Source: Alphaproteobacteria bacterium (GTDB lineage: Bacteria > Pseudomonadota > Alphaproteobacteria > Micavibrionales > Micavibrionaceae). From it: DNA of 64,000 nt. Below the pieces are notes generated by a model that ran no database searches, was not told the DNA's origin, and was given only the letters and a program-made list of their open reading frames with translations. This document shows, in pieces, positions 1 to 8,819 of this stretch. The first letter of the stretch is position 1, and each line of letters starts with the position of its first letter. A program made the position numbers and the translations under genes. The DNA is taken from contig JAACPE010000002.1 of the NCBI GenBank assembly GCA_009995595.1, positions 186,001-250,000 on the forward strand, given 5' to 3'.

Positions 1-47
1 ATTTGACAAAAATAAGGCAGATACGCAATGATTAAAAGGTAGCAAGT

Positions 48-62
48 TTAAAACTTTATTAA
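48..62. promoter_or_regulatory. CtrA-type box (TTAA-N7-TTAAC) upstream of the first repeat-protein gene
   Basis: Two TTAA half-sites (48-51 and 59-62) are separated by exactly seven bases, and the second is followed by C, matching the full CtrA consensus of Caulobacter and relatives. The box lies just before the AGGAG ribosome binding site (about 68-72) of the gene starting at 80. A possible -35 hexamer TTGACA is at 3-8, but its -10 partner is poor. The position close to the start codon would suit repression better than activation. CtrA binding is inference. Confidence 0.5.
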
Positions 63-79
63 CTTTTAGGAGAACTATT

Positions 80-628
80 ATGAGAAAGACTACAAAATTA
101 GCCTTAACTTTAACTTGTGCAGCTGTGATGGGCTTTACTGCTGCGCCAGCTAAAGCAAATGACCTTATTAATTCATCAGTTAGTGGTTATGTCGGCGGGG
201 ACATCACACAGAGCGTAAGTGGTTATGGAGCCAACGCAGATCTAAACGTTGGGTCTATTGATACAGAGTTTTCATATGGTCCAGGAGGTGCGTATCGTAA
301 TTTAGAAGCAGAAGGTCGCGTTGGTGGGGATGTTACACAGATTGCTAGAACTGGTGGCGGTTGGGTATCCCCAGATTTTAAATTAGAGGCGCAAATTGGT
401 AATATTAAAGCAACGGCAGCGACAAACAGCTATGCTTTTGGAGCAGTTGAAGGTGATATCACCCAAGTAGTGGATGGAGAATCATCTGCCGAACTTCATG
501 TTGGTAGCATGATGACTGATAATGGTACTATTGAAAATAGCACCGCTATAGGTTTTGTAGGTGGTGATGTAACACAACGCGCAACAAATGGTGCGAAAGC
601 ATCAGCCCGCGTAGGTTCATTAAGATAA
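80..628 (+). CDS. Secreted protein with four V-x-G-D-[IV]-T-Q repeats
   Basis: A 182-residue protein with a clear Sec signal peptide (hydrophobic core about 6-20, cleavage probably after AKA at 24-26). The mature part is four imperfect units of about 30 residues (about 31-60, 74-109, 116-144, 153-180). Each has the pattern N-S-x-x-x-G-x-V-x-G-D-[IV]-T-Q, then a Gly/Ala/Ser stretch, and ends in V-G-S-[ILM] or a variant. The core motif is at residues 38-44, 81-87, 123-129 and 160-166. The spacing, the absence of Cys and the alternating hydrophobic/polar residues suggest stacked beta-strands, as in curli-like or beta-solenoid fibre subunits. A good ribosome binding site AGGAG precedes the ATG. 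The next genes carry shorter versions of the repeat and a CsgG/HfaB-like lipoprotein, so it is probably a surface fibre or attachment protein. I do not recognise a named family. Confidence 0.8.
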   Translation: MRKTTKLALTLTCAAVMGFTAAPAKANDLINSSVSGYVGGDITQSVSGYGANADLNVGSIDTEFSYGPGGAYRNLEAEGRVGGDVTQIARTGGGWVSPDFKLEAQIGNIKATAATNSYAFGAVEGDITQVVDGESSAELHVGSMMTDNGTIENSTAIGFVGGDVTQRATNGAKASARVGSLR

Positions 629-641
629 TAAAAGAATTAAG

Positions 642-672
642 GCCCGAGAGTAAACCTCTCGGGCTTTCTTTT
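642..672 (+). terminator. Rho-independent terminator
   Basis: A perfect 9-bp stem GCCCGAGAG (642-650) / CTCTCGGGC (656-664) with a 5-base loop is followed by a T-rich tail. It sits between the first repeat-protein gene and the rest of the cluster. It may attenuate rather than end transcription, because the next gene follows within 30 bases with no obvious promoter. Confidence 0.85.
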
Positions 673-698
673 ACCCAAAATTAAAAAGTTAAGAAAAG

Positions 699-995
699 AT
701 GAAAAAAATAATATTAACAATTATATTATCTGCATACGCTGTCATACCTATAGCAGCGCATGCAAATGAAATGATTAACTCAAGCGCAGAGGGCTATATA
801 GGTGGTGATATCGTACAATCTGCATCTGGGGCATCAACCAATGAGATTTTCGTGGGGTCGATTGTTAATGAATCTGGTCGTTCACTGAGAAATATTCATG
901 TACAAGCCCATGTTGAAGGGGATATAGTTGTAAATACAAATAATGGTGCGCATTCACGAGTTTCTATAGGGTCATATATTCAAAAAAGACGATGA
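699..995 (+). CDS. Small secreted protein with two repeat units, paralogue of the preceding gene
   Basis: A 98-residue protein with a Sec signal peptide (cleavage near AHA at 20-22). Residues 26-55 form a full repeat like those of the gene at 80-628: N-S-S-A-E-G-Y-I-G-G-D-I-V-Q, then V-G-S-I. Residues 64-92 form a second, weaker unit (V-E-G-D-I-V-V, then S-I-G-S-Y). Its length, export signal and shared repeat suggest a minor subunit or nucleator of the same surface structure, by analogy with CsgB/CsgA or HfaA/HfaD; that role is inference. Its stop overlaps the start of the next gene by four bases (ATGA at 992-995), so the two are translationally coupled. Confidence 0.75.
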   Translation: MKKIILTIILSAYAVIPIAAHANEMINSSAEGYIGGDIVQSASGASTNEIFVGSIVNESGRSLRNIHVQAHVEGDIVVNTNNGAHSRVSIGSYIQKRR

Positions 996-1306
996 AAAAC
1001 GCTCTTCTTGCTTTAATATTACTAATACCATCCTATTCTGCGATTGCGCAGGATAAGCCGAATGCAGGTATAGAAAATCTCTATCGCGGTGTAAAAACAA
1101 ATGATTTAATAACTTTTCTTCCACCTCGTCTTGGGCAAGACTCTCTATTAAATAATAACAACGAAGATGGATTTTTTTCTAGGGATAACGGCTGCCCAAA
1201 TGAAATTTTAATTGGCTCTGTCGCTGAAGATTCGGGTATAAGAGGGTCTGTTGACATTGATGTCGTCATTGATAGTGATATTACTATTGTGTGTGGCGGC
1301 TTATAA
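992..1306 (+). CDS. Small secreted protein of the repeat-protein cluster, two cysteines
   Basis: A 104-residue protein with a signal peptide (about 1-19, cleavage near AIA-Q). It has only a trace of the repeat seen in the two upstream proteins: E-I-L-I-G-S-V followed by D-S-G and a D-I-x-V-x-I-D-x-D-I run. Two cysteines, one before that motif and one in the C-terminal I-V-C-G-G-L, could form a disulfide in the periplasm or at the surface. It overlaps the preceding gene by four bases and the lipoprotein gene follows after 12 bases, so the three form one transcription unit. No family recognised. Confidence 0.7.
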   Translation: MKNALLALILLIPSYSAIAQDKPNAGIENLYRGVKTNDLITFLPPRLGQDSLLNNNNEDGFFSRDNGCPNEILIGSVAEDSGIRGSVDIDVVIDSDITIVCGGL

Positions 1307-1318
1307 AAAGCCTTTTGA

Positions 1319-2470
1319 ATGAAATCTCTTGCTCAAAAATTTTCTACTATTTTGGTATCGCTCGCACTTACCGCATGTGCAGCGAACCCTCTACAAACCA
1401 AAGTTAAGCCCAAGAACGAACCAACTTATAACTTTACGCAGAGTTCTCAGGTCTTGTCTTGTGTAGGAAATTTTATTAACCTTGGCAATAAGCCGCCTGT
1501 TGATATTTTTATTAGCAGCATTCCTGATCACACTATCCCAACAATTGAGACAGGTTTTTTAACTAAAAATGCTATTATGATGGTGAACACGGCTTTTGAT
1601 CGCCTTCAAACAGAATTAGTGAGTATAGTTGGTAATGATGGGGGTATGAAAGATCGGCTTCAAGTTCAAGTTTTAGGGGCTTTTACAGAATTAAACCGCA
1701 CGACGCGCTCTAGTGCTGCAAGCGGTGAAGTTATTATTCCTGGTGGTTTTGAGTTAGAATTTGGAAATGATCAGGCCTATAACCATATCGCATTAGATTT
1801 AGCGCTTAGCTACAAAAATAGGATCGTTCCAGGAACAAGCACAAGTGTAAGTATCCAAATTGATGGAGGATCAGGAGATATTACCCTAAGTTACGACGAG
1901 GGCGATGAATTTGCCGCGATTGGCGCACTTGGTTTTTCTGGCCAAGAGGGTTTTCACTCTGCACAACGCTTGTTGGTTGAAACGGCTGTTGCAATAATGA
2001 TGGCACGCTTTTATTCGTTAGATATTCGTCAATGTTGGAATAAAACGAAAAAGCCAAGTCATGAAAGCCCAGTTTTCGATTATGATTACCCAGTATTTGA
2101 TGTAAGCACGATAGACCAAAAAAAAGAAGTGCTCATCAATAGTAGTGTCCCAAATCGTGTGTGGATGGGTGATAGAGAAACATTCCTTATGAGCCCAGCT
2201 GTTAATGAGCCGCTCTACCAGCCTGAAGTTGCTAATCCAAACCCAGGAATAGTTATTATGCCGCAGGGCGTTACAAAGCAATGGGACAGCAATAGTGAAC
2301 GCTGGGACGCACCCCCTTATTATTATAATCAAAATTCAGCAATCCCATCACCCGTGGAAGCAGAAAGCTTAAAGCTATATCAAAATAGACAATCAAATTT
2401 TGCTGTTCCTGCTCCGCCGCAGCCAGATATTTCTGTGACAGCTCGTCAAAAAACATTATTTATTCAGTAA
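1319..2470 (+). CDS. Outer-membrane lipoprotein resembling CsgG/HfaB secretion proteins
   Basis: A 383-residue lipoprotein. The lipobox L-T-A-C puts the lipidated cysteine at residue 20. Residues 40-240 follow the general plan of the CsgG/HfaB family: an early L-x-C-V, a V-D-I-F-I strand, a long helix around A-I-M-M-V-N-T-A-F, a strand G-A-F-T-E-L-N followed by R-S-S-A-A-S, a strand H-I-A-L-D-L-A-L, a Ser/Thr/Gly-rich hairpin region that could form the barrel, and a closing helix ending in D-I-R-Q-C-W. CsgG exports curlins and HfaB exports the Caulobacter holdfast anchors. Here the partners would be the three small secreted proteins encoded just upstream. The last 140 residues are Pro/Gln/Asn-rich and not family-like. 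The assignment rests on pattern resemblance only. The gene runs convergently into yffB with a 15-base overlap. Confidence 0.55.
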   Translation: MKSLAQKFSTILVSLALTACAANPLQTKVKPKNEPTYNFTQSSQVLSCVGNFINLGNKPPVDIFISSIPDHTIPTIETGFLTKNAIMMVNTAFDRLQTELVSIVGNDGGMKDRLQVQVLGAFTELNRTTRSSAASGEVIIPGGFELEFGNDQAYNHIALDLALSYKNRIVPGTSTSVSIQIDGGSGDITLSYDEGDEFAAIGALGFSGQEGFHSAQRLLVETAVAIMMARFYSLDIRQCWNKTKKPSHESPVFDYDYPVFDVSTIDQKKEVLINSSVPNRVWMGDRETFLMSPAVNEPLYQPEVANPNPGIVIMPQGVTKQWDSNSERWDAPPYYYNQNSAIPSPVEAESLKLYQNRQSNFAVPAPPQPDISVTARQKTLFIQ

Positions 2471-2803
2471 GTGTTGATATTTTTGTACGTTAAAACCAAT
2501 AAGAAATTTATTTTCATGAATTATAATCGGACGTTTTATTATTGACGGGTTGTTGATGGCAATTTGGATTGCGCTTTCAGCGTTCATATAAATTTTCACA
2601 TCATTATCTAGAGCGCGCCATGTTGTTCCGTGTTTATTAATGATTGTTTCCCAACCATTTTCAGTTATGGCTTTTTCGAGGACTGTCTCATCAACTCCTG
2701 ATTTTTTATAGTCATGGAACACATATTTGATATTGTGGCCGTCTAGCCATTGAAAGGCTTTTATCATCGTGTCACAATTTTTGATACCATAAATTTTGAT
2801 CAT
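2456..2803 (-). CDS. yffB: ArsC/Spx-family reductase-like protein YffB
   Basis: A 115-residue protein of the ArsC-like thioredoxin-fold family (Spx/MgsR/YffB group). It starts with the typical I-Y-G-I-K-N-C-D-T strand, where the single N-terminal cysteine replaces the ArsC active-site loop, followed by A-F-Q-W-L and the H-D-Y-K-K segment. Near residue 90 is the I-I-K-R-P-I motif that ends in the cis-proline characteristic of the family. Length is normal. The substrate of YffB is not well established; glutathione-dependent thiol reduction has been proposed. It lies ten bases downstream of the HI0933 flavoprotein gene and is probably co-transcribed with it. Confidence 0.88.
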   Translation of the reverse strand: MIKIYGIKNCDTMIKAFQWLDGHNIKYVFHDYKKSGVDETVLEKAITENGWETIINKHGTTWRALDNDVKIYMNAESAIQIAINNPSIIKRPIIIHENKFLIGFNVQKYQHLLNK

Positions 2804-2812
2804 ATCGTAACC

Positions 2813-4000
2813 TTAAGCATTTATGCCTGCGACATAGCCAGATGACCATGCCCATTGGAAATTATATCCGCCTAAATGTCCGGTCACGTCTACAACCTCA
2901 CCAATAAAATAGAGCCCTTTTTGCGCTTTGCACTCCATTGTTTTGGAATTAAGGGCCTCTGTGTCTAACCCGCGCAGTGTAACCTCGGCAGTTCTGTAGC
3001 CCTCAGTTCCACTAGGTTTGACATGCCAATCATTAATTCTAGTGGCTAAATCTTGTATTTTCTTATCGGAAAGCTCTGCAATTTTACCATGAATGTTTAA
3101 TTCATCGCATATGCTTACGGCAAGTCTGCCAGGAATAAGGTCAATAAGACTGTTTTGAATTTCTTTTTTAGGATCTTTTTCTTTACGCGCCTTTAAAAAA
3201 TCATAAGCGTTGTGATTAGGTGCGAGGTTAATTTCAATATCATTTCCTTCCTGCCAATAAGAAGAAATTTGTAGAATAGATGGGCCACTTAGACCGCGAT
3301 GGGTAAATAAAAGCCCTTCACGGAATTGTGTTTTACCATATCTGACGATAGCATCAACAGATAGACCGCTTAGCTCTTTGCAGCGCTCTAAGACAGCGGC
3401 TTGAAACGTAAGTGGAACAAGCGCGGGCCATGTTTCAATCACCTTAAGGCCAAATTGTTTTGCAATTTCATAGCCAAATTTGCTGGCTCCAATTTTAGGA
3501 ATAGAAAGCCCGCCTGTTGCAATAATGAGAGAGGGGGAAATATAGATTTTCTGCTGTGTTTTAACGATATATTTATCCTCGCTAAAAGATATTGAATCGA
3601 CAATTGTTTCCGTTTTTAATTCAACACCTACATCGTCACATTCTTTTAAAAGCATATCGATGATTTGTTGTGCGCTATCATCACAGAATAACTGCCCTAA
3701 TGTTTTTTCGTGAAAGGTAATCCCATGCTTTTTTACCAGATTGATAAAGTCTTCTTGCGTGTACTGGCTAAGCGCACTTTTACAAAAATGTTTGTTATGA
3801 GATAAAAAGGCCTCTGCATTAGCATTGACGTTCGTGAAATTACAACGCCCGCCCCCTGAAATACGTATTTTTTCACCTATTTTCTTAGCGTGATCAATCA
3901 TTAACACTGTTTTACCACGCTGCCCTGCTGTCGCGGCGGCCATCATACCTGCGGCGCCTGCGCCAATGATTATAACGTCAAATTCTACTTCTTTTATCAT
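2813..4000 (-). CDS. HI0933/BaiN-family FAD-dependent oxidoreductase
   Basis: A 395-residue flavoprotein. The N-terminus has the dinucleotide fold I-I-G-A-G-A-A-G-M-M-A-A, followed by the family signature G-G-G-R-C-N-F-T-N near residue 50. A second FAD contact, I-A-T-G-G-L-S-I-P, is near 165, and the C-terminal G-G-Y-N-F-Q-W-A-W-S-S-G closes the FAD site. These are hallmarks of the HI0933/YhiN family. The reaction is unknown for most members; BaiN reduces bile-acid intermediates, which should not be assumed here. It is divergent from the GIY-YIG gene at 4047 and appears to lead yffB in a two-gene unit. Confidence 0.9.
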   Translation of the reverse strand: MIKEVEFDVIIIGAGAAGMMAAATAGQRGKTVLMIDHAKKIGEKIRISGGGRCNFTNVNANAEAFLSHNKHFCKSALSQYTQEDFINLVKKHGITFHEKTLGQLFCDDSAQQIIDMLLKECDDVGVELKTETIVDSISFSEDKYIVKTQQKIYISPSLIIATGGLSIPKIGASKFGYEIAKQFGLKVIETWPALVPLTFQAAVLERCKELSGLSVDAIVRYGKTQFREGLLFTHRGLSGPSILQISSYWQEGNDIEINLAPNHNAYDFLKARKEKDPKKEIQNSLIDLIPGRLAVSICDELNIHGKIAELSDKKIQDLATRINDWHVKPSGTEGYRTAEVTLRGLDTEALNSKTMECKAQKGLYFIGEVVDVTGHLGGYNFQWAWSSGYVAGINA

Positions 4001-4046
4001 GGTCTGCGTTGTAGCATAAGCATGATTGAAAAAATAGGATCATCTT

Positions 4047-4316
4047 ATGGAGAAATCGCCGCGTCAATGGGTTGTGTATATTTTAGAGTGTGGGGACGGG
4101 AGCCTTTATACAGGCATTACTAATGATCTTCAAAATCGTATTCAAGCGCATGAAAATGGCTTAGGGGCAAAATATACAAAGGGTCGAGGTCCGCTTATTT
4201 TGAGATATCAAGAAGATTGCCCTAATAGGAGCGTAGCGAGCAAGCGAGAGTTAGAAGTGAAGCAATTTACAAGATTAGAAAAGCTTGCCCTTATTAGTAA
4301 TGTGGAGGTTTGTTAA
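4047..4316 (+). CDS. GIY-YIG domain protein (UPF0213/YhbQ type)
   Basis: An 89-residue single-domain protein. The GIY-YIG core appears as V-Y-I-L-E-C then L-Y-T-G-I-T-N-D, followed by the R-I-Q-A-H helix, with a conserved Glu around E-L-E-V-K-Q-F. This is the size and pattern of the YhbQ/UPF0213 group, stand-alone GIY-YIG proteins of uncertain nuclease function. Its 3' end overlaps the convergent slyX gene by 23 bases. Confidence 0.88.
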   Translation: MEKSPRQWVVYILECGDGSLYTGITNDLQNRIQAHENGLGAKYTKGRGPLILRYQEDCPNRSVASKRELEVKQFTRLEKLALISNVEVC

Positions 4317-4518
4317 GGGCGGCTTCCTCGCTCACGCTCAGACTATCTCCATCTTTCGTCGTGACTTCCATTTCTTGCATTTTTGCCCCCAAGCGTTGTA
4401 AGTTTCTTTTTAAAACGTCAATTTCATCCCATTGTCTTGTTACAACGTCGTTTAAATCTTGGATTTGACGGTCTTGGTGGGCGAGCATTTCTTCTAAGGC
4501 ATTGAGCTTATCGTGCAT
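4294..4518 (-). CDS. slyX: SlyX family coiled-coil protein
   Basis: A 74-residue acidic protein. The N-terminal two thirds form a heptad coiled coil (L-x-x-L-E-E-M-L, then Q-D-L-N-D-V-V). It ends in the family's signature C-terminal motif P-P-H-Y. SlyX is widespread in proteobacteria and its function is not established. It overlaps the end of the RND pump gene by 11 bases and so is the last gene of the efflux operon. Confidence 0.88.
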   Translation of the reverse strand: MHDKLNALEEMLAHQDRQIQDLNDVVTRQWDEIDVLKRNLQRLGAKMQEMEVTTKDGDSLSVSEEAALNKPPHY

Positions 4519-7500
4519 AATTCATCACTCTTTTTGGTATTGATTTAATGTCATCCATTATCATGACGAGGCAGGGTATGAGAAAAAGAATAATGACGGT
4601 AGCAAAAATAATACCTGTCGCAAGAGAGATGACCATCGGTATTAAAAAGCGTGCCTGCATACTGGTTTCAAGAAGCATGGGCAATAATCCCAAGCTGGTT
4701 GTTAATGTTGTCAGAAGAATGGGGCGGAAACGCCGTCCGATGGCGCTGATAAGGCTATCGAATGTGTTTATGCCACTATTGCGTTGCTTATTATAAAAAT
4801 CCATAAGAACAACGCTATCGTTCACGACAACGCCAGTAAGAGCGACAATCCCAAATAGTGATATGAAACTCAGATCATGCCCTAAAAGATAATGACCCCA
4901 TATAGCGCCAATAACACCAAAGGGGATGGCAGACATAATAATAAGTGGCTGAATGTAGCTACGTAATTGCGCTCCAAGTAAGACAAAGATGATCATAAGG
5001 GCAACCAACATATTTTTGCCAAGGCTTGCAAGATCTTCGCTTTGTTCACGGCTTTCCCCTTCAAAGCTGAAAGATAGGCCAGTATATTTTTCTTTAAGGG
5101 CAGGAAGCTTATTTTCAATAAGCTCTTTCATGACATCTGTTGGTGTTGTGATAGTATTGTCAACATCGGCCGTTACACTCACAATACGTTTTCCATCAAC
5201 GGAATAAATAACAGAATATCCCGTTTGTTCAATGATGTCCGCTACACTGTTGAGCGGAACCTCACGCCCGTCGGCTAGACGAATACGAAAGTTTTTAATG
5301 CCATCAAGACTTTCGCGCTCGCTTTTTGGGTAGCGGACATAAACAATAATCTCTGAGCTGCCGCGCTGGAAGCGCTGTGCCTCAAGGCCAAAGAAAGCCT
5401 GGCGAAGCTGGCGGCCCAGCTCTGAAGGGGTTAATCCAATTGCCAGACCCTCATCATTGAGGCGAAATACATATTCAGGCTTACCAACCTTAAAAGTATC
5501 CTGTACTTCCTTTGTGCCACTCATATTGTTCAAAATTTCTTTTAATTCTTCGGCGGCGTTATTGAGTTGCCTTTCGTCAGGATGAGAAAGCTCAATTTCA
5601 ATATCGGCATCTTCTCCGATAAGGGAGCTTTTAAATTCTAATGTTTCAATATTAGGTAAGTTTTCTGTTTTCTTACGCACCATGGCTTCGATTTCGGTTG
5701 AGGATAGATTTCTAAAATCTGAAGGCACAAGCTGTAAAATAATTTGCCCGATATTATCAGAATTTTGACTGGCGCTGGTTCGCGTGGGATTACCAAGGTT
5801 AGAGACTTGACCGATACTTGTTGAAACACTCTTATAAATACTTTGATTCCCCGTATCAATTTCTTGACGCACATTCTCAATTTCTTCTTCAATCTTAAGC
5901 ATAATTGCCTGCGTCGTTTGAAAAGTCGAACCTTCTGGCAGTGTTGCCGTAATTGTGATTTCATCCGATTCTACGGGTGGAAAGAAAACAAAGCGTACAT
6001 GCCCTCCTTTAAACATTCCTGCCGTAATGACGGCAAAACCTAAAAATAATGCGAGGGTGGCATAGCGCCAGAGAATAATAAAGCGCGCAAAAGGTATTAG
6101 CATATTATAAATAAATTTTTGAAGAAGGTTAGAAAACTTATTACGAATGCTCGCCATAATACCTTTGCTCCATCTCTTAGGGTTTTTAAGATGTGATGGA
6201 AGAATAAAATACGCCTCTATAAGAGATATAAATAAAATAGAAATAACAGCGACGGGAATTACCTTAATAATCTGTCCAAGCGTACCCGTGCTAAAAATAA
6301 GCGGCGCAAACGCTGCCATAGTTGTTGTTACGCCAATAGTAACAGGTGCAATAACAGCTTTAACGCCATCAATAACCGCGTATGGATTGTTTGGGTCGTT
6401 TTCTTGCGCTTCAAAAATGCTTTCACCAGTAATAATGGCATCATCAACGACAATCCCAAGGACAACAATGAGCGCAAAAAGTGAGATCATGTTTATGCTG
6501 TAACCAAGAAAATACATGATCATTAGTCCGCCAAGGAATGAGATAGGAATGGCGGCGCTTGTCCAAAAAGCAAGTTTGAGGTCTAGGAATAAAAGAAAAA
6601 TCAAAAAGACCAGCATAAAACCTAATATGGCATTGCGGAGCATAAGATTGATGCGGTCTTTTAGAACAGCAGTTTCATCTTGCTGTAAAGAGAGGTTCAA
6701 ACCATCGGGTAGTGAAACAGTGTTAAGATAATCCTTGGCGATGCCAACCACAGTAAGGGTATCTTCGCTTTCACTGCGTGAAATATCAATAAAAGCTGCG
6801 CGTTCACCATTAAATTTACTGATAATGTTTACATCGGCTAAGCCATCATTAATGCGGGCAATATTGCCAAGTCTTAGTTTTGTGCCGTTTTCTAATGTGC
6901 GCAGCACAATTTTTTCAAAATCAGCGCCTGTATAGCTTTTCTCCTGAACGCGCAGAAGGATGATGCCTCGTTTTGATTCGATGGACCCCGCTGGTGTATC
7001 AATAGAAAACTGACCAATCGCCGTACCAATATCTTGAAGGCTGAGATTATATTGCCTCAGCGTATCTTCTGACAATTCAATGGAAATTTCATAATCGCGT
7101 AGACCGCGAATATTAGTTAAAGCAATGCCAGAGAGTGATTTGAGCTCATCTTCAATAGTTTCTGCCCAATATTTTAAAACATCTTCGCTTACATTGCCAT
7201 GCAGCGCTAAGCTTAAAACATTTGGAGTGACTTTAACTTTATTGATACTGACGCGCTCTGCATCTGCTGGCGGAAAATCCGACAGGCTGTTGACTGCTGT
7301 ATCAACATCATTATAGACGTCATCTGCGTTTACAAAGTCTTCGAGTTCAACATTAACTACACCAATACCTTCGGATGCACGTGAGGATATACGTTTTACT
7401 CCCTCGGTTCCAAGTAGTGCTTCTTCAACGCGTTTTGTAATAGAATCGGCAACTTCATAAGGGCTTGCGCCGGGGTAAACGACACTTACATTAATAAGTT

Positions 7501-7678
7501 TGGGATCAATAGCAGGGAAAGTTTCTGTGCGCATATTAAACACACTAAAAATACCCCCCGCTAAAAATAAGAACATTAATATATTTGCAGCAACATGGTT
7601 GTCTGCAAACCAGGCAATAAGTCCTGTCGCTTTACTATCTGCTTTATTGAATTGCTTTGGCTCCTCAGGATTATTCAT
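4508..7678 (-). CDS. RND-family efflux pump inner-membrane transporter (AcrB/MdtB-like)
   Basis: A 1056-residue resistance-nodulation-division permease of full length. It has a first transmembrane helix near residue 30 and a large periplasmic loop. TM2-TM6 lie around 340-500, where V-V-D-D-A-I corresponds to the proton-relay aspartates of TM4. A second periplasmic loop follows, and TM8-TM12 lie near 880-1045 with the mirrored G-V-V-V-N-D-S. It would work as a trimer with the adaptor encoded next (8-base overlap) and the NodT-type outer-membrane protein to export drugs or other amphiphiles using the proton gradient. The divergence of the periplasmic loops from AcrB does not allow a substrate call. 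Confidence 0.93.
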   Translation of the reverse strand: MNNPEEPKQFNKADSKATGLIAWFADNHVAANILMFLFLAGGIFSVFNMRTETFPAIDPKLINVSVVYPGASPYEVADSITKRVEEALLGTEGVKRISSRASEGIGVVNVELEDFVNADDVYNDVDTAVNSLSDFPPADAERVSINKVKVTPNVLSLALHGNVSEDVLKYWAETIEDELKSLSGIALTNIRGLRDYEISIELSEDTLRQYNLSLQDIGTAIGQFSIDTPAGSIESKRGIILLRVQEKSYTGADFEKIVLRTLENGTKLRLGNIARINDGLADVNIISKFNGERAAFIDISRSESEDTLTVVGIAKDYLNTVSLPDGLNLSLQQDETAVLKDRINLMLRNAILGFMLVFLIFLLFLDLKLAFWTSAAIPISFLGGLMIMYFLGYSINMISLFALIVVLGIVVDDAIITGESIFEAQENDPNNPYAVIDGVKAVIAPVTIGVTTTMAAFAPLIFSTGTLGQIIKVIPVAVISILFISLIEAYFILPSHLKNPKRWSKGIMASIRNKFSNLLQKFIYNMLIPFARFIILWRYATLALFLGFAVITAGMFKGGHVRFVFFPPVESDEITITATLPEGSTFQTTQAIMLKIEEEIENVRQEIDTGNQSIYKSVSTSIGQVSNLGNPTRTSASQNSDNIGQIILQLVPSDFRNLSSTEIEAMVRKKTENLPNIETLEFKSSLIGEDADIEIELSHPDERQLNNAAEELKEILNNMSGTKEVQDTFKVGKPEYVFRLNDEGLAIGLTPSELGRQLRQAFFGLEAQRFQRGSSEIIVYVRYPKSERESLDGIKNFRIRLADGREVPLNSVADIIEQTGYSVIYSVDGKRIVSVTADVDNTITTPTDVMKELIENKLPALKEKYTGLSFSFEGESREQSEDLASLGKNMLVALMIIFVLLGAQLRSYIQPLIIMSAIPFGVIGAIWGHYLLGHDLSFISLFGIVALTGVVVNDSVVLMDFYNKQRNSGINTFDSLISAIGRRFRPILLTTLTTSLGLLPMLLETSMQARFLIPMVISLATGIIFATVIILFLIPCLVMIMDDIKSIPKRVMNYAR

Positions 7679-8819
7679 TATCTGTTAATCCTTGGCTATT
7701 TGAATTTGTTTTTATTTCACTACCATCACTCGCTCCTGAAAGACGGCTAGTAACAATGTTTAGTGAGGCCTGATTTGTATCTATAACAATTGAATCTTCA
7801 TCAGAATAAATAGTTTTTGCCTCTAAAGATTTAAGCTTATTATCTGGTGTAACAGTCCAAATCTCACCTGTTTTTTGTAAAGACAGGGCAGGTAAGACGA
7901 ACACATTTTTATAAAGCGGCCCTTGTGCATTAATTGTAGCAAAGGTTCCAGGAATAATATCAGTGACAGTTTCCTTGAACCCAAAATAAATATTTGCAAA
8001 ACGTGTGCTTGGATCAATTGTGCTTACCCCACGTTTTATGATGCCGTCATATACCTTGTTTCCATCTGGTGTTTCAACGGTGATTTTAATTACAGGCATT
8101 GTTGCATCAAAAAGCCAAGATAATTTTTCTTGATCAAGCGACGCGGTAATTTCTAGAGAGTTTATGTCATAGACAGTGCCATAGCTCTGCCCCATTGTAA
8201 CAAATTGCCCTTTTTCAATGTTGGCTGTCATGACGCGTCCATTGAAAGGCATGCTAAAGCGGGAGCGATTTAAATCGAGCTGTGCATTTTCAAGCTGCGC
8301 TTTTGCAGATTGTAAGTTTGCTTTTGCCGCCTCAAGCTGTGGTTTACGTGCAACAAGTTCTGGTGCCTCAAGAGCGCCATGAATTTGCTGCCATTCTGCA
8401 AGGGCAGCTGCGCTTTCAGCTTGTTCTAAATTAAGCGCAGTTTGTGCACTCACAACGTTGGCACGAAGCTGATCTATATTCAGCGTTATATCTTTTGTTT
8501 CGATTTGGAAAAGGGTCTCACCTTTTTTAAACGTCCCTCCTTGTGCGAAGTTAGGGTTAACTGAAATAACGCGCCCTGAGATTTCAGGTGTTACATTGAT
8601 TTCTGATCGTGCGCTTATAATGCCCGTTGTTTGAAAACTAACCTGATAATTAGATGGAGTAATGTTTTCTACATCAACAAAAAGACTGCGGGTATCATTA
8701 GATCGCTCGCGCAGGGCGTGATCGGTTGATCCGAGCAACCCTGAAATTGTGAAGGAGCCGATGATAAAAGCGATAACAAGTATAAGCTGTGTAAATCCGA
8801 TGATTTTATTTTTCATCAC
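7671..8819 (-). CDS. RND efflux periplasmic adaptor (membrane fusion protein)
   Basis: A 382-residue HlyD/AcrA-type adaptor. Residues 8-29 form an N-terminal membrane anchor. A split lipoyl domain follows (G-R-V-I-S-V-N-P-N-F-A-Q-G then G-R-V-M-T-A-N-I-E-K-G), flanking an alpha-helical hairpin rich in Ala, Gln and Glu at about 115-185. Beta-barrel and membrane-proximal domains follow. It overlaps the outer-membrane factor gene by 14 bases and the pump gene by 8. It links inner- and outer-membrane components of the pump across the periplasm. Confidence 0.92.
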   Translation of the reverse strand: MMKNKIIGFTQLILVIAFIIGSFTISGLLGSTDHALRERSNDTRSLFVDVENITPSNYQVSFQTTGIISARSEINVTPEISGRVISVNPNFAQGGTFKKGETLFQIETKDITLNIDQLRANVVSAQTALNLEQAESAAALAEWQQIHGALEAPELVARKPQLEAAKANLQSAKAQLENAQLDLNRSRFSMPFNGRVMTANIEKGQFVTMGQSYGTVYDINSLEITASLDQEKLSWLFDATMPVIKITVETPDGNKVYDGIIKRGVSTIDPSTRFANIYFGFKETVTDIIPGTFATINAQGPLYKNVFVLPALSLQKTGEIWTVTPDNKLKSLEAKTIYSDEDSIVIDTNQASLNIVTSRLSGASDGSEIKTNSNSQGLTDNE

